Made by a program: the position numbers and the translations under genes. From Brevundimonas guildfordensis (lineage in GTDB: Bacteria; Pseudomonadota; Alphaproteobacteria; Caulobacterales; Caulobacteraceae): a stretch of 64,000 nt of DNA. The stretch lies in assembly GCF_014836405.1 (NCBI RefSeq), contig NZ_JACSQU010000001.1, positions 1,550,001-1,614,000 on the forward strand, written 5' to 3'. The notes below the pieces were generated by a model, which did no database searches, was not told where the DNA came from, and saw only the letters and a list, made by a program, of their open reading frames with translations. Of this stretch, positions 49,608 to 58,459 are shown in pieces (the stretch's first letter is position 1; each line of letters starts with the position of its first letter).

Positions 49608-50819
49608 TCAGTCAGCCGAAGCGACTGATTTCAAATGGCGTCTTTGTTTGCGGCGAGCCTCGGCCACAGTGAGAATCGCGACGCCCGCCAGGGCCGACAG
49701 GACCGAGCCGCCGATGACGCCTAGCTTGACCTCGACCTGCTCCACCGAGTCCACGGCGCCGGGGAAGGCCAGCACGCCGATGAACAGGCTCATGGTGAAG
49801 CCGATGCCGCACAGCAGGCTGACGCCGTAAAGCTGAATCCAGCCCGCGCCCGACGGCTTGTCGCCCAGGCCCAGCTTCACCGCCAGCCAGGCCACGCCGA
49901 AGACGCCCGCCTGCTTGCCGAGGAACAGGCCCAGCGCGATGGCGACGACAAGGGGGGCGAAGGCCTGCTCCAGCGACAGGCCGGCGAAGGAGACCCCCGC
50001 CTTGGCGAAGGCGAACAGCGGCAGGACCAGATAGGCCACATAGGGGTGCAGGTCGTGCATGGCGTCCTTGAGCGGGCTCTGCGACGTCTCGCGGCGCGGT
50101 TCGACCGGCACGATCAGGGCGAAGGCCACGGCCGTCAGGGACGTCGACAGGCCCGACAGCACCGTCAGATACCAGACAGCGGCGAAGCCGAGCACCCAGA
50201 AGGCGGCGGCCATCCGGCGACGGCCCAGCACGGCGAAGATGGCGATGACGCCCAGCGCCGCCAACAGCGGCGCCCACTGGACGCCCTGACTGAACAGGAT
50301 GGCGATCAGGGCGATGGCGCCCAGGTCGTCGACAATGGCCAGAGTCAGCAGGAAGACCCTGAGCGACGCCGGCAGGCTGCGCCCCGCCACGGCGAAGACC
50401 GCAAGCGCGAAGGCGATGTCGGTGGCCAGGGGGATGGGCCATCCCTGCGTGGGGCCGCCCAGCGCCCCGGCGACGGCGAGATAGACCAGACCCGGAACCG
50501 CCATGCCCCCCAGAGCCGCCAGAATGGGCAGGGCCAGCTTCTTGGGATTGCTGAGCTCGCCCTTGAGGACCTCGTATTTGATCTCCAGCCCGACGATCAG
50601 GAAGAAGACCGCCATCAGGCCCTCCTTGATCCAGTCGGACACCGTCTCCTCCAGCCGCAGCGGGCCGAGTTGGACGGCGTGGACGCTCTTGAGCCAGGCG
50701 AAGTAGTCGGCCGACCAGGGCGAGTTGGCGACGATCAGCGCCGCCAGGGCGGCGAGGCCCAGGACGGCGCCGGATCCGGCCTCGGTCTTGAGAAAGGCGA
50801 GCGTGAATTTTCTGGCCAC
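49608..50819 (-). CDS. nhaA: Na+/H+ antiporter NhaA
   Basis: The 403-residue inner-membrane antiporter exchanges Na+ for H+ in pH and salt homeostasis. About 12 helices are present. The hallmark ATDIAFALAVFAVAG segment and the Asp-Asp pair in LTLAIVDDLGAIALIA, which binds cations, are intact, as is FFLIVGLEIKYEVLKGELSN. The C-terminal LLCGIGFTMSLFIGVLAF is also conserved. It is monocistronic in appearance; no NhaR regulator is adjacent. Confidence 0.97.
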   Translation of the reverse strand: MARKFTLAFLKTEAGSGAVLGLAALAALIVANSPWSADYFAWLKSVHAVQLGPLRLEETVSDWIKEGLMAVFFLIVGLEIKYEVLKGELSNPKKLALPILAALGGMAVPGLVYLAVAGALGGPTQGWPIPLATDIAFALAVFAVAGRSLPASLRVFLLTLAIVDDLGAIALIAILFSQGVQWAPLLAALGVIAIFAVLGRRRMAAAFWVLGFAAVWYLTVLSGLSTSLTAVAFALIVPVEPRRETSQSPLKDAMHDLHPYVAYLVLPLFAFAKAGVSFAGLSLEQAFAPLVVAIALGLFLGKQAGVFGVAWLAVKLGLGDKPSGAGWIQLYGVSLLCGIGFTMSLFIGVLAFPGAVDSVEQVEVKLGVIGGSVLSALAGVAILTVAEARRKQRRHLKSVASAD

Positions 50820-51041
50820 GAAGGTCTCCGAAACAATGAGAGGTCTGTCGTGGCGTCAGGTTATCGACGGACGCCGGACCGGATTCGCGCCCGAAGGCGG
50901 CGCCGGCCTGGCCTCGGGACGATGTCGCGCGAGGCCTGATGTCTGCCTGTGAAAATACGGATCGGGCCGCAAGGTTCAACCCCGCTGCGCCGGATCGGCC
51001 TCGCAGTTGCGAAATGGGCGGCGAAGGGGCATCTGCGGCCC

Positions 51042-52520
51042 ATGCCCGTCTCCTCCGCCTATCGCCCCGAACCCCGCTTTTTCCAACTGGGCGCCGAATA
51101 CGGCGACGCCGTGAAGCCGGCCGACTTCCCGCAGACGATCTTGCGCCTGCGCAACGACCGGGCGGCGGCGACGGTGGGGCTGGAGACGCTGAACGACGCC
51201 GAATGGATCGCCCATTTCGGCCGCTTCGAGCCCCTGCCCGGCCAGCCCGGCCCCGTGGCCATGCGCTATCACGGCCACCAGTTCCGCGTTTACAACCCCG
51301 AGATCGGCGACGGGCGCGGCTTCCTGGCGGCGCAGATGCGGGAGGTTCCTCAAGCCGACAAGGACTCCAAACGCCCTCAAGCAGCTTCCCTCCGCGAGGG
51401 AAGCGATAGGGACACAAAACAATCCCGCCTTCTCGACCTGGGCACCAAAGGCTCGGGCCAGACGCCGTGGTCGCGCCATGCGGACGGGCGGCTGACGCTG
51501 AAGGGGGGGATGCGCGAGGCGCTGGCGGCGGCCATGCTGGAAAGCCTGGGCGTTCCGACCTGCCGCATCCTGTCGCTGGTCGAGACGGGCGAGGATCTGG
51601 AGCGCCACGACGAGCCGTCGCCGACGCGCTCGGCCGTCATGGTGCGGCTGTCGCACAGCCATATCCGCTTCGGGACCTTCCAGCGCGCCGCCTATTACGG
51701 GCGCAAGGACCAGATCGAGGCGCTGATGGAGCACGCGCGCGCCCTGTATCATCCGGCGGTCGCGCCGGGCGATGCGGCGGGCTTCCTGGCGGCGGTGGTC
51801 GAGGCTTCGGCGGCGCTGACGGCGAAATGGATCGCGGCGGGCTTCGTCCACGGGGTGCTGAACACCGACAATCTGAACGTCACGGGCGAGAGCTTCGACT
51901 ACGGCCCGTGGCGCTTCCTGCCGCACTATGAGCCGGGCTTCACCGCCGCCTATTTCGACCAGGACGGCCTTTACGCCTTCGCGCGCCAGCCCGAGGCGGT
52001 GTTCTGGAACCTGACCCAGCTGGCGGGATGCCTGAAGCTGATCGCCGAGCCCGAGCCCTTGGCGGCGGCGCTGAACGCCTTCGGCCCGGCCTATATCCGC
52101 CATCTGCGGGCGGCCTTCCTGAACCGGCTGGGGGTGCAGAGTCTCGGCGAGGCGGCGGACCAGCGGCTGCTGGACGCGACCCTGGCCCTCGCGCGCGAGA
52201 AGAAGGAGGCGCTGCGCTGGGAGCCGATCTTCTTCGACTGGTTCGGCGGCTTCAGCTCGGCGGCGCGGGCGCTGGGCGGGGTGCGCGGCAAGACCTATCA
52301 GGGCGAAGCCTTCGACGCCTTCCGCTTCGCCCTGATGGAGCATGAGCCGGACCGGCCCGAGCGGCTGGAGCATCCGATGTTCGCCGCGCCCGAGCCCGAG
52401 GAGATGCTGATCGACGAGGTCGAGGCTCTGTGGAGCGCCATCGACGCCGGCGACGACTGGGCCCCTCTGAAGGCCAAACTGGCCCGGTTGGAGACCGCGA
52501 AGTCGGCCTGGAGCCTCTAA
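51042..52520 (+). CDS. selO: Protein adenylyltransferase SelO (YdiU/UPF0061) with an inserted segment
   Basis: A pseudokinase-fold enzyme that transfers AMP from ATP to Ser/Thr/Tyr residues. The 492-residue protein has RYHGHQFRVYNPEIGDGRG, the glycine-rich LDLGTKGSGQTPWSR, SAVMVRLSHSHIRFGTFQ, the HGVLNTDNLNVTGESFDYGP catalytic block and a normal C-terminal half. Residues ~103-128 are an extra polar stretch that separates FLAAQMRE from RLLDLGTKG, which are nearly contiguous in the family. It is encoded by a hairpin-bearing insert. Start 51042 is the family-like one. Confidence 0.93.
   Translation: MPVSSAYRPEPRFFQLGAEYGDAVKPADFPQTILRLRNDRAAATVGLETLNDAEWIAHFGRFEPLPGQPGPVAMRYHGHQFRVYNPEIGDGRGFLAAQMREVPQADKDSKRPQAASLREGSDRDTKQSRLLDLGTKGSGQTPWSRHADGRLTLKGGMREALAAAMLESLGVPTCRILSLVETGEDLERHDEPSPTRSAVMVRLSHSHIRFGTFQRAAYYGRKDQIEALMEHARALYHPAVAPGDAAGFLAAVVEASAALTAKWIAAGFVHGVLNTDNLNVTGESFDYGPWRFLPHYEPGFTAAYFDQDGLYAFARQPEAVFWNLTQLAGCLKLIAEPEPLAAALNAFGPAYIRHLRAAFLNRLGVQSLGEAADQRLLDATLALAREKKEALRWEPIFFDWFGGFSSAARALGGVRGKTYQGEAFDAFRFALMEHEPDRPERLEHPMFAAPEPEEMLIDEVEALWSAIDAGDDWAPLKAKLARLETAKSAWSL
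51346..51426. repeat. Palindromic element inserted in frame within selO
   Basis: The segment has a perfect 9-bp hairpin, GCTTCCCTC (51384-51392) with GAGGGAAGC (51396-51404), loop CGC. It adds about 26 polar residues in a loop between two conserved SelO blocks without breaking the frame. Outer borders are estimated from the family alignment I remember. Confidence 0.6.
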
Positions 52521-52725
52521 GTCATCAATTGATGTCATCGGGCGTTGACTCTAAGCAGGGCGCGGCTTAGAGGCTGATGATCCCGGCTGGATTACGGGGA
52601 ATTGTGATTTCAGCCTCGCTGTCGCCACGACCCGCCATCACCGTGATCACAGATTGTTTCAGCCGCTTGCAAGTCAGTACACAGCAACTGATGTTGTGAC
52701 TGTTGCGAATTAAACGGTTACGGCC

Positions 52726-53139
52726 ATGACGACGACCACCTTGACTCCCCATCAGGCGCGCGCCCGCGCCGACTACCTGAACATCACGCTTTGGACCTTC
52801 CAGGGCTGGATCGCCATGTTCTTCCTCGCCGCCGGCTACGCCAAGCTGTCGGAGTCCATGGAGAACCTGATCGTGCTGATGCAGTGGCCTGCCCTGGTCA
52901 GCGCGACCTTCGTGCGCGGCCTGGGCCTCGCCGAGATCGTGCTGGCGATCATGGTCCTGGCGCCCCTGATCTCGTGGCGGTTCGGCCGTCCGCTTCTGCT
53001 GACGGCGACGGCGGGCCTGCTGATCCTCCAGGTCATCGCTCTGGGCGTGCACGCGGTCGGCCTGGACCTGGGCCTGAGCCTGACCAACATCTTCCTGATC
53101 GCCATCACGGCGCCGGTGCTGTGGCTGCGTCGCCGCTGA
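52726..53139 (+). CDS. DoxX-like small membrane protein
   Basis: The 137-residue protein has four transmembrane helices. The DoxX-like pattern is TLWTFQGWIAMFFLAAGYAK, then FVRGLGLAEIVLAIMVLAPL, LLLTATAGLLILQVIALGVH and TNIFLIAITAPVLWLRRR. Family function is unclear; some members link to redox or respiration. The 205-bp upstream gap contains no gene. It appears monocistronic. Confidence 0.85.
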   Translation: MTTTTLTPHQARARADYLNITLWTFQGWIAMFFLAAGYAKLSESMENLIVLMQWPALVSATFVRGLGLAEIVLAIMVLAPLISWRFGRPLLLTATAGLLILQVIALGVHAVGLDLGLSLTNIFLIAITAPVLWLRRR

Positions 53140-53201
53140 GCCTGGCCGTCCCAAATTCGCAGGCTCGCTTCTCCCCTCCCCCTGAGGGCCTGCGAATCCC
53201 G

Positions 53202-53235
53202 AGGCCGCGCCCGTCCCCCGGTCGCGGCCTTTTCC
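53202..53235 (+). terminator. Probable terminator after the DoxX-like gene
   Basis: AGGCCGCG (53202-53209) pairs with CGCGGCCT (53223-53230) and is followed by TTTCC. The loop is 13 bases. Just upstream, TTCGCAGGC and GCCTGCGAA (near 53156 and 53188) form a second inverted repeat. Confidence 0.7.
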
Positions 53236-53280
53236 TTGCGCCGTTCACAACTTCGTAGCCGGACGCGCCGAAAGCTTCCC

Positions 53281-53296
53281 TTTACGTCCGCGTCAA
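53281..53296. promoter_or_regulatory. LiuR-like MerR operator upstream of the MerR gene
   Basis: TTTACGTCCGCGTCAA is an imperfect palindrome close to the TTTACGTAAACGTCAA-type site described for LiuR-like MerR regulators of branched-chain or fatty acid catabolism. It lies 14 bp before the merR ATG, suiting autoregulation of the three-gene operon. Confidence 0.5.
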
Positions 53297-53310
53297 GTTA
53301 TCAAGGCGTC

Positions 53311-53799
53311 ATGCCGATCGCAGACGAACATCGCACCTATTCCATCCGGCAGCTATGCCGTGAGTTCGGCGCGACCGCGCGCGCCCTTCGCTTCTATGAG
53401 GACAAGGGCCTGCTGACGCCGTCGCGCAAGGGGCAGACGCGGGTGTACGGCCCGCGCGACCGCGCCCGGCTGAAGCTGATCATGCGCGGTCGGCGCATCG
53501 GCTTCACCCTGGTCGAGATCCAGGAGATGCTGGATCTGTACGATCAGAAAGATCACAACGTCCATCAGATGGCCATCGCCCTGCCGCGCCATCGCGCCCG
53601 CATCGAGGCGCTGAAGCAGCAGTTGGAAGACATCGAAGGCGCCATCGAAACGGCCGAGGCCGCCTGCGCCTGGATGGAAAAGACCCTGGGCGAACACCGC
53701 CCCGACCTCCTGCCGGGCGCCGAGGCCTACGCCAGCCTGCTGAGCGAACGGCTCAACGACCCCGACGACCACTTCCAGACCTTCAAAGCGAGAGCGTGA
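53311..53799 (+). CDS. MerR family transcriptional regulator (LiuR-like)
   Basis: The 162-residue protein has the N-terminal MerR winged helix (YSIRQLCREFGATARALRFY, then EDKGLLTPSRKGQTRVYGPR) and the long dimerisation helix (MAIALPRHRARIEALKQQLE). The single C-terminal cysteine, without a CxxC set, argues against a metal or thiol sensor. It lies 4 bp before an acyl-CoA dehydrogenase gene with a second dehydrogenase behind. It probably represses acyl-CoA breakdown, in the manner of LiuR; the effector is unknown. Confidence 0.92.
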   Translation: MPIADEHRTYSIRQLCREFGATARALRFYEDKGLLTPSRKGQTRVYGPRDRARLKLIMRGRRIGFTLVEIQEMLDLYDQKDHNVHQMAIALPRHRARIEALKQQLEDIEGAIETAEAACAWMEKTLGEHRPDLLPGAEAYASLLSERLNDPDDHFQTFKARA

Positions 53800-53803
53800 T
53801 CCC

Positions 53804-55585
53804 ATGGCCTATAAAGCGCCTGTACGCGACCTGTCCTTCGTCCTGCACGACGTGCTGCAGGTCGAGAACTACGGCAACCAGCTGCCCGACGCCGATCTGT
53901 CGCGCGACCTGATCGACCAGATCATCGAGGAAGGCGGCAAGTTCGCCGAAGAGGTCATCGCCCCGATCAACCGTCCCGGCGATCTGGAAGGCTGTCACAT
54001 CGACGGCGACGTGGTGACCACGCCCAAGGGCTGGAAGGAAGCCTATCATCAGATGGTCGAGGCCGGCTGGCCCTCGCTGGGCTTCAGCACCGAGTTCGGC
54101 GGCCAGGGCATGCCCTCGGTCGTGTCGAGCGCGGTGGGCCAGTTCACCGCCGCCGCCAGCGCCGCCTTCTCCATGTACCCGGGCCTGACCAGCGGCGCCT
54201 TCCACGGCATCGAGGCCAGCGCCTCGGACGAGATCAAGCAGAAGTATCTGCCGAAGATGGCGTCGGGCGAATGGACCGGCACCATGAACCTGACCGAGCC
54301 GCAGTGCGGCACCGACCTGGGCATGGTCCGCACCAAGGCCGTGCCGAACGGCGACGGCTCCTATTCGATCACCGGCCAGAAGATCTGGATCTCGGCGGGC
54401 GAGCATGACTTCGCCGACAACATCATCCACACGGTGCTGGCCCGCGTCGAAGGCGCGGTTCCGGGCATCAAGGGCCTGAGCCTGTTCGTGGTGCCCAAGT
54501 TCCTGGTCAACGAGGACGGCTCGCTGGGCGAGCGCAACGGCGTGTCCTGCGCGGGCCTCGAGCACAAGATGGGCATCCACGGCAACGCCACCTGCGTCAT
54601 GGCCTATGAGAACGCCAAGGGCTGGCTGATCGGCGAAGAAGGCCGCGGCATGAACAACATGTTCGTGGTCATGAACGAGGCCCGTCTGGGCACCGGCCTG
54701 CAGGGTCTGGCCATCGGCGACGCCGCCTATCAGGCCGCCGTCGAGTTCGCCAACGACCGCCTGCAGGGCCGCAGCCTGACCGGACCGAAGAACCCGGACG
54801 GCCCGGCCGACCCGATCATGGTCCACCCGGACGTGCGCCGCATGCTGCTGGAGGCCAAGGCCTTCGTCGAAGGCGGCCGCGCCTTCATCCTGTGGACCGC
54901 GCTGCAGGCCGATCTGCAGAAGGCGGCCGACGAAGCCGTCGCCACCAAGGCCAAGGACTACATGGGCCTGATCACGCCCGTGCTGAAGGCCTATCTGACC
55001 GACAAGGGCTTCCACGTCGCCTCGCTGGCGATGCAGGTCCACGGCGGTTCGGGCTACACCGAACACTTCCCGGCGTCGCAGTATCTGCGCGATGCGCGGA
55101 TCACCATGATCTATGAAGGCACCAACGGCATTCAGGCGCTGGATCTGGTCGGCCGCAAGCTGCCGGCCAACGGCGGCCGCGCCATCATGAGCTGGTTCGC
55201 CGACATCGACGCCTTCGTCAGCGAGAACGGCGATGACGAGGCGATCAAGCCCTTCGTCGAGGGCCTGGCCGACGCCAAGAAGAAGCTGCAGGAGGCCACC
55301 ATGTGGCTGATGCAGAACGGCATGGCGAACCCGGACAACGCCGCCGCGGCCTCGACCGACTATCTGCACATCTTCGGCCTGACGGCCTACGCCTTCCTGT
55401 GGGCGCAGATGGCCAAGGCGGCGCAAGGCCGGATCGCCGCCGGGGACGCCGATCCCTACTACGCCAACAAGCTGATGACCGGCCGCTACTTCGTCGAGCG
55501 CATCCTGCCCGACGCCGGAGCGCACCTGAAGAAGCTGAAGTCCGGCGCCGAGGTGCTGATGCAGATGCCCGCCGAGGCGTTCTGA
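53804..55585 (+). CDS. Acyl-CoA dehydrogenase with C-terminal extension (DmdC-like)
   Basis: The 593-residue flavoenzyme desaturates an acyl-CoA at the alpha-beta bond. It carries the ACAD N-terminal helices, MNLTEPQCGTDLGMVRTKAV, then QKIWISAGEHDF (FAD contacts), MQVHGGSGYTEHFPASQY, and the catalytic Glu segment MIYEGTNGIQALDL. About 120 residues follow in the extra C-terminal domain of the DmdC/FadE-like group. The substrate could be a fatty or methylthio acyl-CoA. It is cotranscribed with merR. Confidence 0.93.
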   Translation: MAYKAPVRDLSFVLHDVLQVENYGNQLPDADLSRDLIDQIIEEGGKFAEEVIAPINRPGDLEGCHIDGDVVTTPKGWKEAYHQMVEAGWPSLGFSTEFGGQGMPSVVSSAVGQFTAAASAAFSMYPGLTSGAFHGIEASASDEIKQKYLPKMASGEWTGTMNLTEPQCGTDLGMVRTKAVPNGDGSYSITGQKIWISAGEHDFADNIIHTVLARVEGAVPGIKGLSLFVVPKFLVNEDGSLGERNGVSCAGLEHKMGIHGNATCVMAYENAKGWLIGEEGRGMNNMFVVMNEARLGTGLQGLAIGDAAYQAAVEFANDRLQGRSLTGPKNPDGPADPIMVHPDVRRMLLEAKAFVEGGRAFILWTALQADLQKAADEAVATKAKDYMGLITPVLKAYLTDKGFHVASLAMQVHGGSGYTEHFPASQYLRDARITMIYEGTNGIQALDLVGRKLPANGGRAIMSWFADIDAFVSENGDDEAIKPFVEGLADAKKKLQEATMWLMQNGMANPDNAAAASTDYLHIFGLTAYAFLWAQMAKAAQGRIAAGDADPYYANKLMTGRYFVERILPDAGAHLKKLKSGAEVLMQMPAEAF

Positions 55586-55603
55586 TCCGCTTCTGATCTT
55601 TCG

Positions 55604-55636
55604 GGCCTCTCTCGCCACGGCGGGAGAGGCCTTTTC
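55604..55636 (+). terminator. Terminator-like hairpin between the two acyl-CoA dehydrogenase genes
   Basis: GGCCTCTCTCGCC pairs with GGCGGGAGAGGCC with one G-T pair and is followed by TTTTCTCT. It may partly terminate the merR-dehydrogenase transcript, lowering read-through into the second gene. Confidence 0.7.
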
Positions 55637-55685
55637 TCTATTGCAGAAGGGCGGCGCAGACCGCCCGCGTTAGCAGGAAACACTC

Positions 55686-56849
55686 ATGAACGTCCTTGGC
55701 AGCCCCGAACCCGACTTCATGCAGGAAGAAGAGATCGTCCTCTTCTCCGACTCCGTCGCCAAATGGATCGACGAGCACGCGCCGCAGGAGAAGTTCCAGC
55801 AGTGGATCGCCGCCTCCTCGGTGCCGCGCGAACTGTGGAACGCGGCGGGCGATGCGGGCCTGCTGGGCCTGTCGCTGCCGGAAGAGGACGGCGGCTTCGG
55901 CGGCGATTACCGGCACGAAGTCGTGCTGATGCGCCAGCTGGGCTGGAAGGGCGCGGACCACTTCGGCATTTCGCTGCATAACGCCATCGTCATGCCCTAC
56001 ATCTGGCACTACGGCACGGCCGAGCAGAAGGCGCGCTGGCTGCCGCGTCTGCAGTCGGGCGAACTGGTCGGCGCCATCGCGATGACCGAGCCGGGCGCGG
56101 GCTCCGACCTGCAAGGGGTGAAGACCACCGCCGTCAAACAGGGCGACCACTACGTCCTGAACGGCTCCAAGACCTTCATCACCAACGGCCAGCTGGCCAA
56201 TTTCATCATCGTCGTCGCCAAGACCGACCCGGCCGAAGGCGCCAAGGGCACCAGCCTGATCTGCCTCGAAACCGACGGGGCCGAAGGCTTCGAGCGCGGC
56301 CGGAATCTGCACAAGATCGGCATGGAGGCGAACGACACCTCCGAGCTGTTCTTCAACGATGTGAAGGTGCCGCTGGAGAACGTCATCGGCGACACCGAGG
56401 GCCAGGGCTTCGTCCAGCTGATGCAGCAGCTGCCGCAGGAGCGTCTGAACATCGCTGTTCAGGGCGTGGCCGCCGCCGAGCGCGGGCTGGAAGCGACACT
56501 GGCCTACGTCAAGGAGCGCAAGGCCTTCGGCAAGCGGGTCATCGACTTCCAGAACACCCAGTTCAAACTGGCCGAGATCAAGACCAAGCTGACCGTAGCC
56601 AAGGTCTTCGTCGACCACTGCATTGCTCTGCACCTGAAGGGCCAGCTGGACGCCGCCACCGCCTCGATGGCCAAATACTGGGTCACCGACATTCAGGGCG
56701 AGACCATCGACGAGATGCTGCAGCTCTTCGGCGGCTACGGCTATATGACCGAATATCCGATCGCCCAGCTGTACAAGGACGCCCGCGTCCAGCGCATCTA
56801 CGGCGGGACCAACGAGATCATGAAGCTGCTGATCGCGCGGACGCTGTAA
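55686..56849 (+). CDS. Acyl-CoA dehydrogenase family protein
   Basis: The 387-residue protein has the standard medium-length ACAD fold: GLLGLSLPEEDGGFGGDY, AIAMTEPGAGSDLQGVKT, NGSKTFITNGQLA, YVKERKAFGKRVIDFQNTQF, LFGGYGYMTEYPIAQLYKDA, and the terminal RIYGGTNEIMKLLIA with the catalytic-type Glu. Substrate is not obvious. It follows the DmdC-like gene by 100 bp with a hairpin between. Its stop abuts the stop of the convergent UbiB-family gene with no gap. Confidence 0.95.
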   Translation: MNVLGSPEPDFMQEEEIVLFSDSVAKWIDEHAPQEKFQQWIAASSVPRELWNAAGDAGLLGLSLPEEDGGFGGDYRHEVVLMRQLGWKGADHFGISLHNAIVMPYIWHYGTAEQKARWLPRLQSGELVGAIAMTEPGAGSDLQGVKTTAVKQGDHYVLNGSKTFITNGQLANFIIVVAKTDPAEGAKGTSLICLETDGAEGFERGRNLHKIGMEANDTSELFFNDVKVPLENVIGDTEGQGFVQLMQQLPQERLNIAVQGVAAAERGLEATLAYVKERKAFGKRVIDFQNTQFKLAEIKTKLTVAKVFVDHCIALHLKGQLDAATASMAKYWVTDIQGETIDEMLQLFGGYGYMTEYPIAQLYKDARVQRIYGGTNEIMKLLIARTL

Positions 56850-58364
56850 TCAGCGTAGCAGCAAGGCCCCCGCGATCAGGGCGCCGGAGAGCACAATCGA
56901 AGCGGCGATCCACCGCCCGGCCGAGAGGATCGACCGGGCGGTTTCCTTGTCCGCAGTCGCCGTCGCGGCGGGCTCGGCCGTGAGGCGGCGCGAGGCGGCG
57001 CGGATCAGGCGGGGCAGGTCGTCGCTGGCCGCCGACAGGTCCAGAAGGGCGCCGATCAGACGGTTGCGCAGGTCTTCCGGGCTGCGGCTGGAGAAGAGGG
57101 CGCGGCTCCAGGCGCCCTTCATCGTCTGGACCAGATCGAAATCGGGGTCGACGCGCGACAGCACCCCCTCGATCGTCACCAGCGCCTTGAGGATCAGCAC
57201 CAGATCGGGCGGGGCGGCCACCCGTTCCTGACGCATCAGCCCCATCAGATCGGCGACGATGGCGGGCAGGTCGACCACGCCCTGACCGTGGCGGGCGATC
57301 AGCCGCTCGGCCCCGGCGGTCAGGCTGGAGCGCGAGACGTCCGTCCCTTCGGTCCAGTCGGCCAGAACCTCGGCCATGCGCGCGCCGTCGCCGGCGGCCA
57401 GCGACTGGACGAAGCTGATCAGCTCGGCGCGGCGGCGCGGGGTGACGGTCCCGACCATGCCGAAGTCCAGCAGGCCCACCCGGTCGCCCGGCAGGCCGCG
57501 CAGGTTGCCGGGGTGCGGGTCGGCGTGAAAACGGCCATTGACCAGCACCATGTCCAGCACCGCCTCGGCGCCGACGCGGGCAAGCCGGTGCGGATCGACG
57601 CCCGCCGCCCTCAGCCGTGCGGCGTCTATGGGCGCCACGCCGTCGAGATAGTCCTGCACCAGCACGCGGTCGGTCGTGTGCTGCCAATAGACGGCGGGGA
57701 TGACCACGTCGCGGTTTTTGGCGAAGTCGGCGGCGAAGCGGTCGACGTTGCGGCCCTCGGCGGTGAAGTCCAGCTCGTCCAGCATGGCCTCGGTCAGCTG
57801 GGCGATCAGGGCGCGCGGGCGATAGCGGGCGATCTCGGCGCTGGACTGTTCGGCGCGGCGGGCCAGTTCGGCGATCAGGCGCAGGTCGGCCTCGACGCGC
57901 GGGCGCACGCCGGGGCGGCGGATCTTGACCACCACCTCGGTCCCGTCGTGCAGCGCGGCGCGGTGCACCTGGGCGATGGAGGCGGCGGCCAGCGGCGCCG
58001 CGTCGAAGCGGGCGAAGACCTGCTCCGGCGGCCCGCCCAGGGCGGCCTCCACCTCGGGCCGTAGCGTTTCGAAGTCGAGGGTGGGGCCGGCGCTCTGAAG
58101 CTGTTCGAACTCGGCGATCCAGTCGGCGGGCAGCAGGTCCGAGCGGGTGGACAGGATCTGGCCCAGCTTGACGAAGGTGGGGCCCAGCGCCTCCAGCGCC
58201 TGACGGGTGCGGCGGGACAGGGGCTCCGGCCCGCCCGGCTCGGCCTCGCCGCCACCGAGGCCGAGGCGCAGCAGCACGGCCTCAAGGCCAAAGCGGGCGG
58301 CGACGCCGGAAATCTCGGCCAGACGTTTTCGATCGCGCGCCGCAACGGCCAAGGTTGTGAACAT
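56850..58364 (-). CDS. UbiB/ABC1 (AarF) family atypical kinase
   Basis: The 504-residue protein belongs to the UbiB family, needed for ubiquinone synthesis in many Proteobacteria. Hallmarks are GPTFVKLGQILSTRSDLLP (KxGQ motif), APLAAASIAQVHRA (the Ala-rich loop replacing the kinase P-loop), ELDFTAEGRNVDRF, HADPHPGNL and LLDFGMVG. Two C-terminal hydrophobic segments include IAASIVLSGALIAGALLL. Start ATG 58364 is preferred to GTG 58388 by family comparison. It is divergent from rsmE. Confidence 0.93.
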   Translation of the reverse strand: MFTTLAVAARDRKRLAEISGVAARFGLEAVLLRLGLGGGEAEPGGPEPLSRRTRQALEALGPTFVKLGQILSTRSDLLPADWIAEFEQLQSAGPTLDFETLRPEVEAALGGPPEQVFARFDAAPLAAASIAQVHRAALHDGTEVVVKIRRPGVRPRVEADLRLIAELARRAEQSSAEIARYRPRALIAQLTEAMLDELDFTAEGRNVDRFAADFAKNRDVVIPAVYWQHTTDRVLVQDYLDGVAPIDAARLRAAGVDPHRLARVGAEAVLDMVLVNGRFHADPHPGNLRGLPGDRVGLLDFGMVGTVTPRRRAELISFVQSLAAGDGARMAEVLADWTEGTDVSRSSLTAGAERLIARHGQGVVDLPAIVADLMGLMRQERVAAPPDLVLILKALVTIEGVLSRVDPDFDLVQTMKGAWSRALFSSRSPEDLRNRLIGALLDLSAASDDLPRLIRAASRRLTAEPAATATADKETARSILSAGRWIAASIVLSGALIAGALLLR

Positions 58365-58459
58365 GACAGACGAACGCGGGCCGAACACCCGGCGTTCCCG
58401 CCAAGCTCAGTCGATCGCCGAGGTTGGTCGTCGCCGTGAAAGCGCGATATGCAGGCGCC

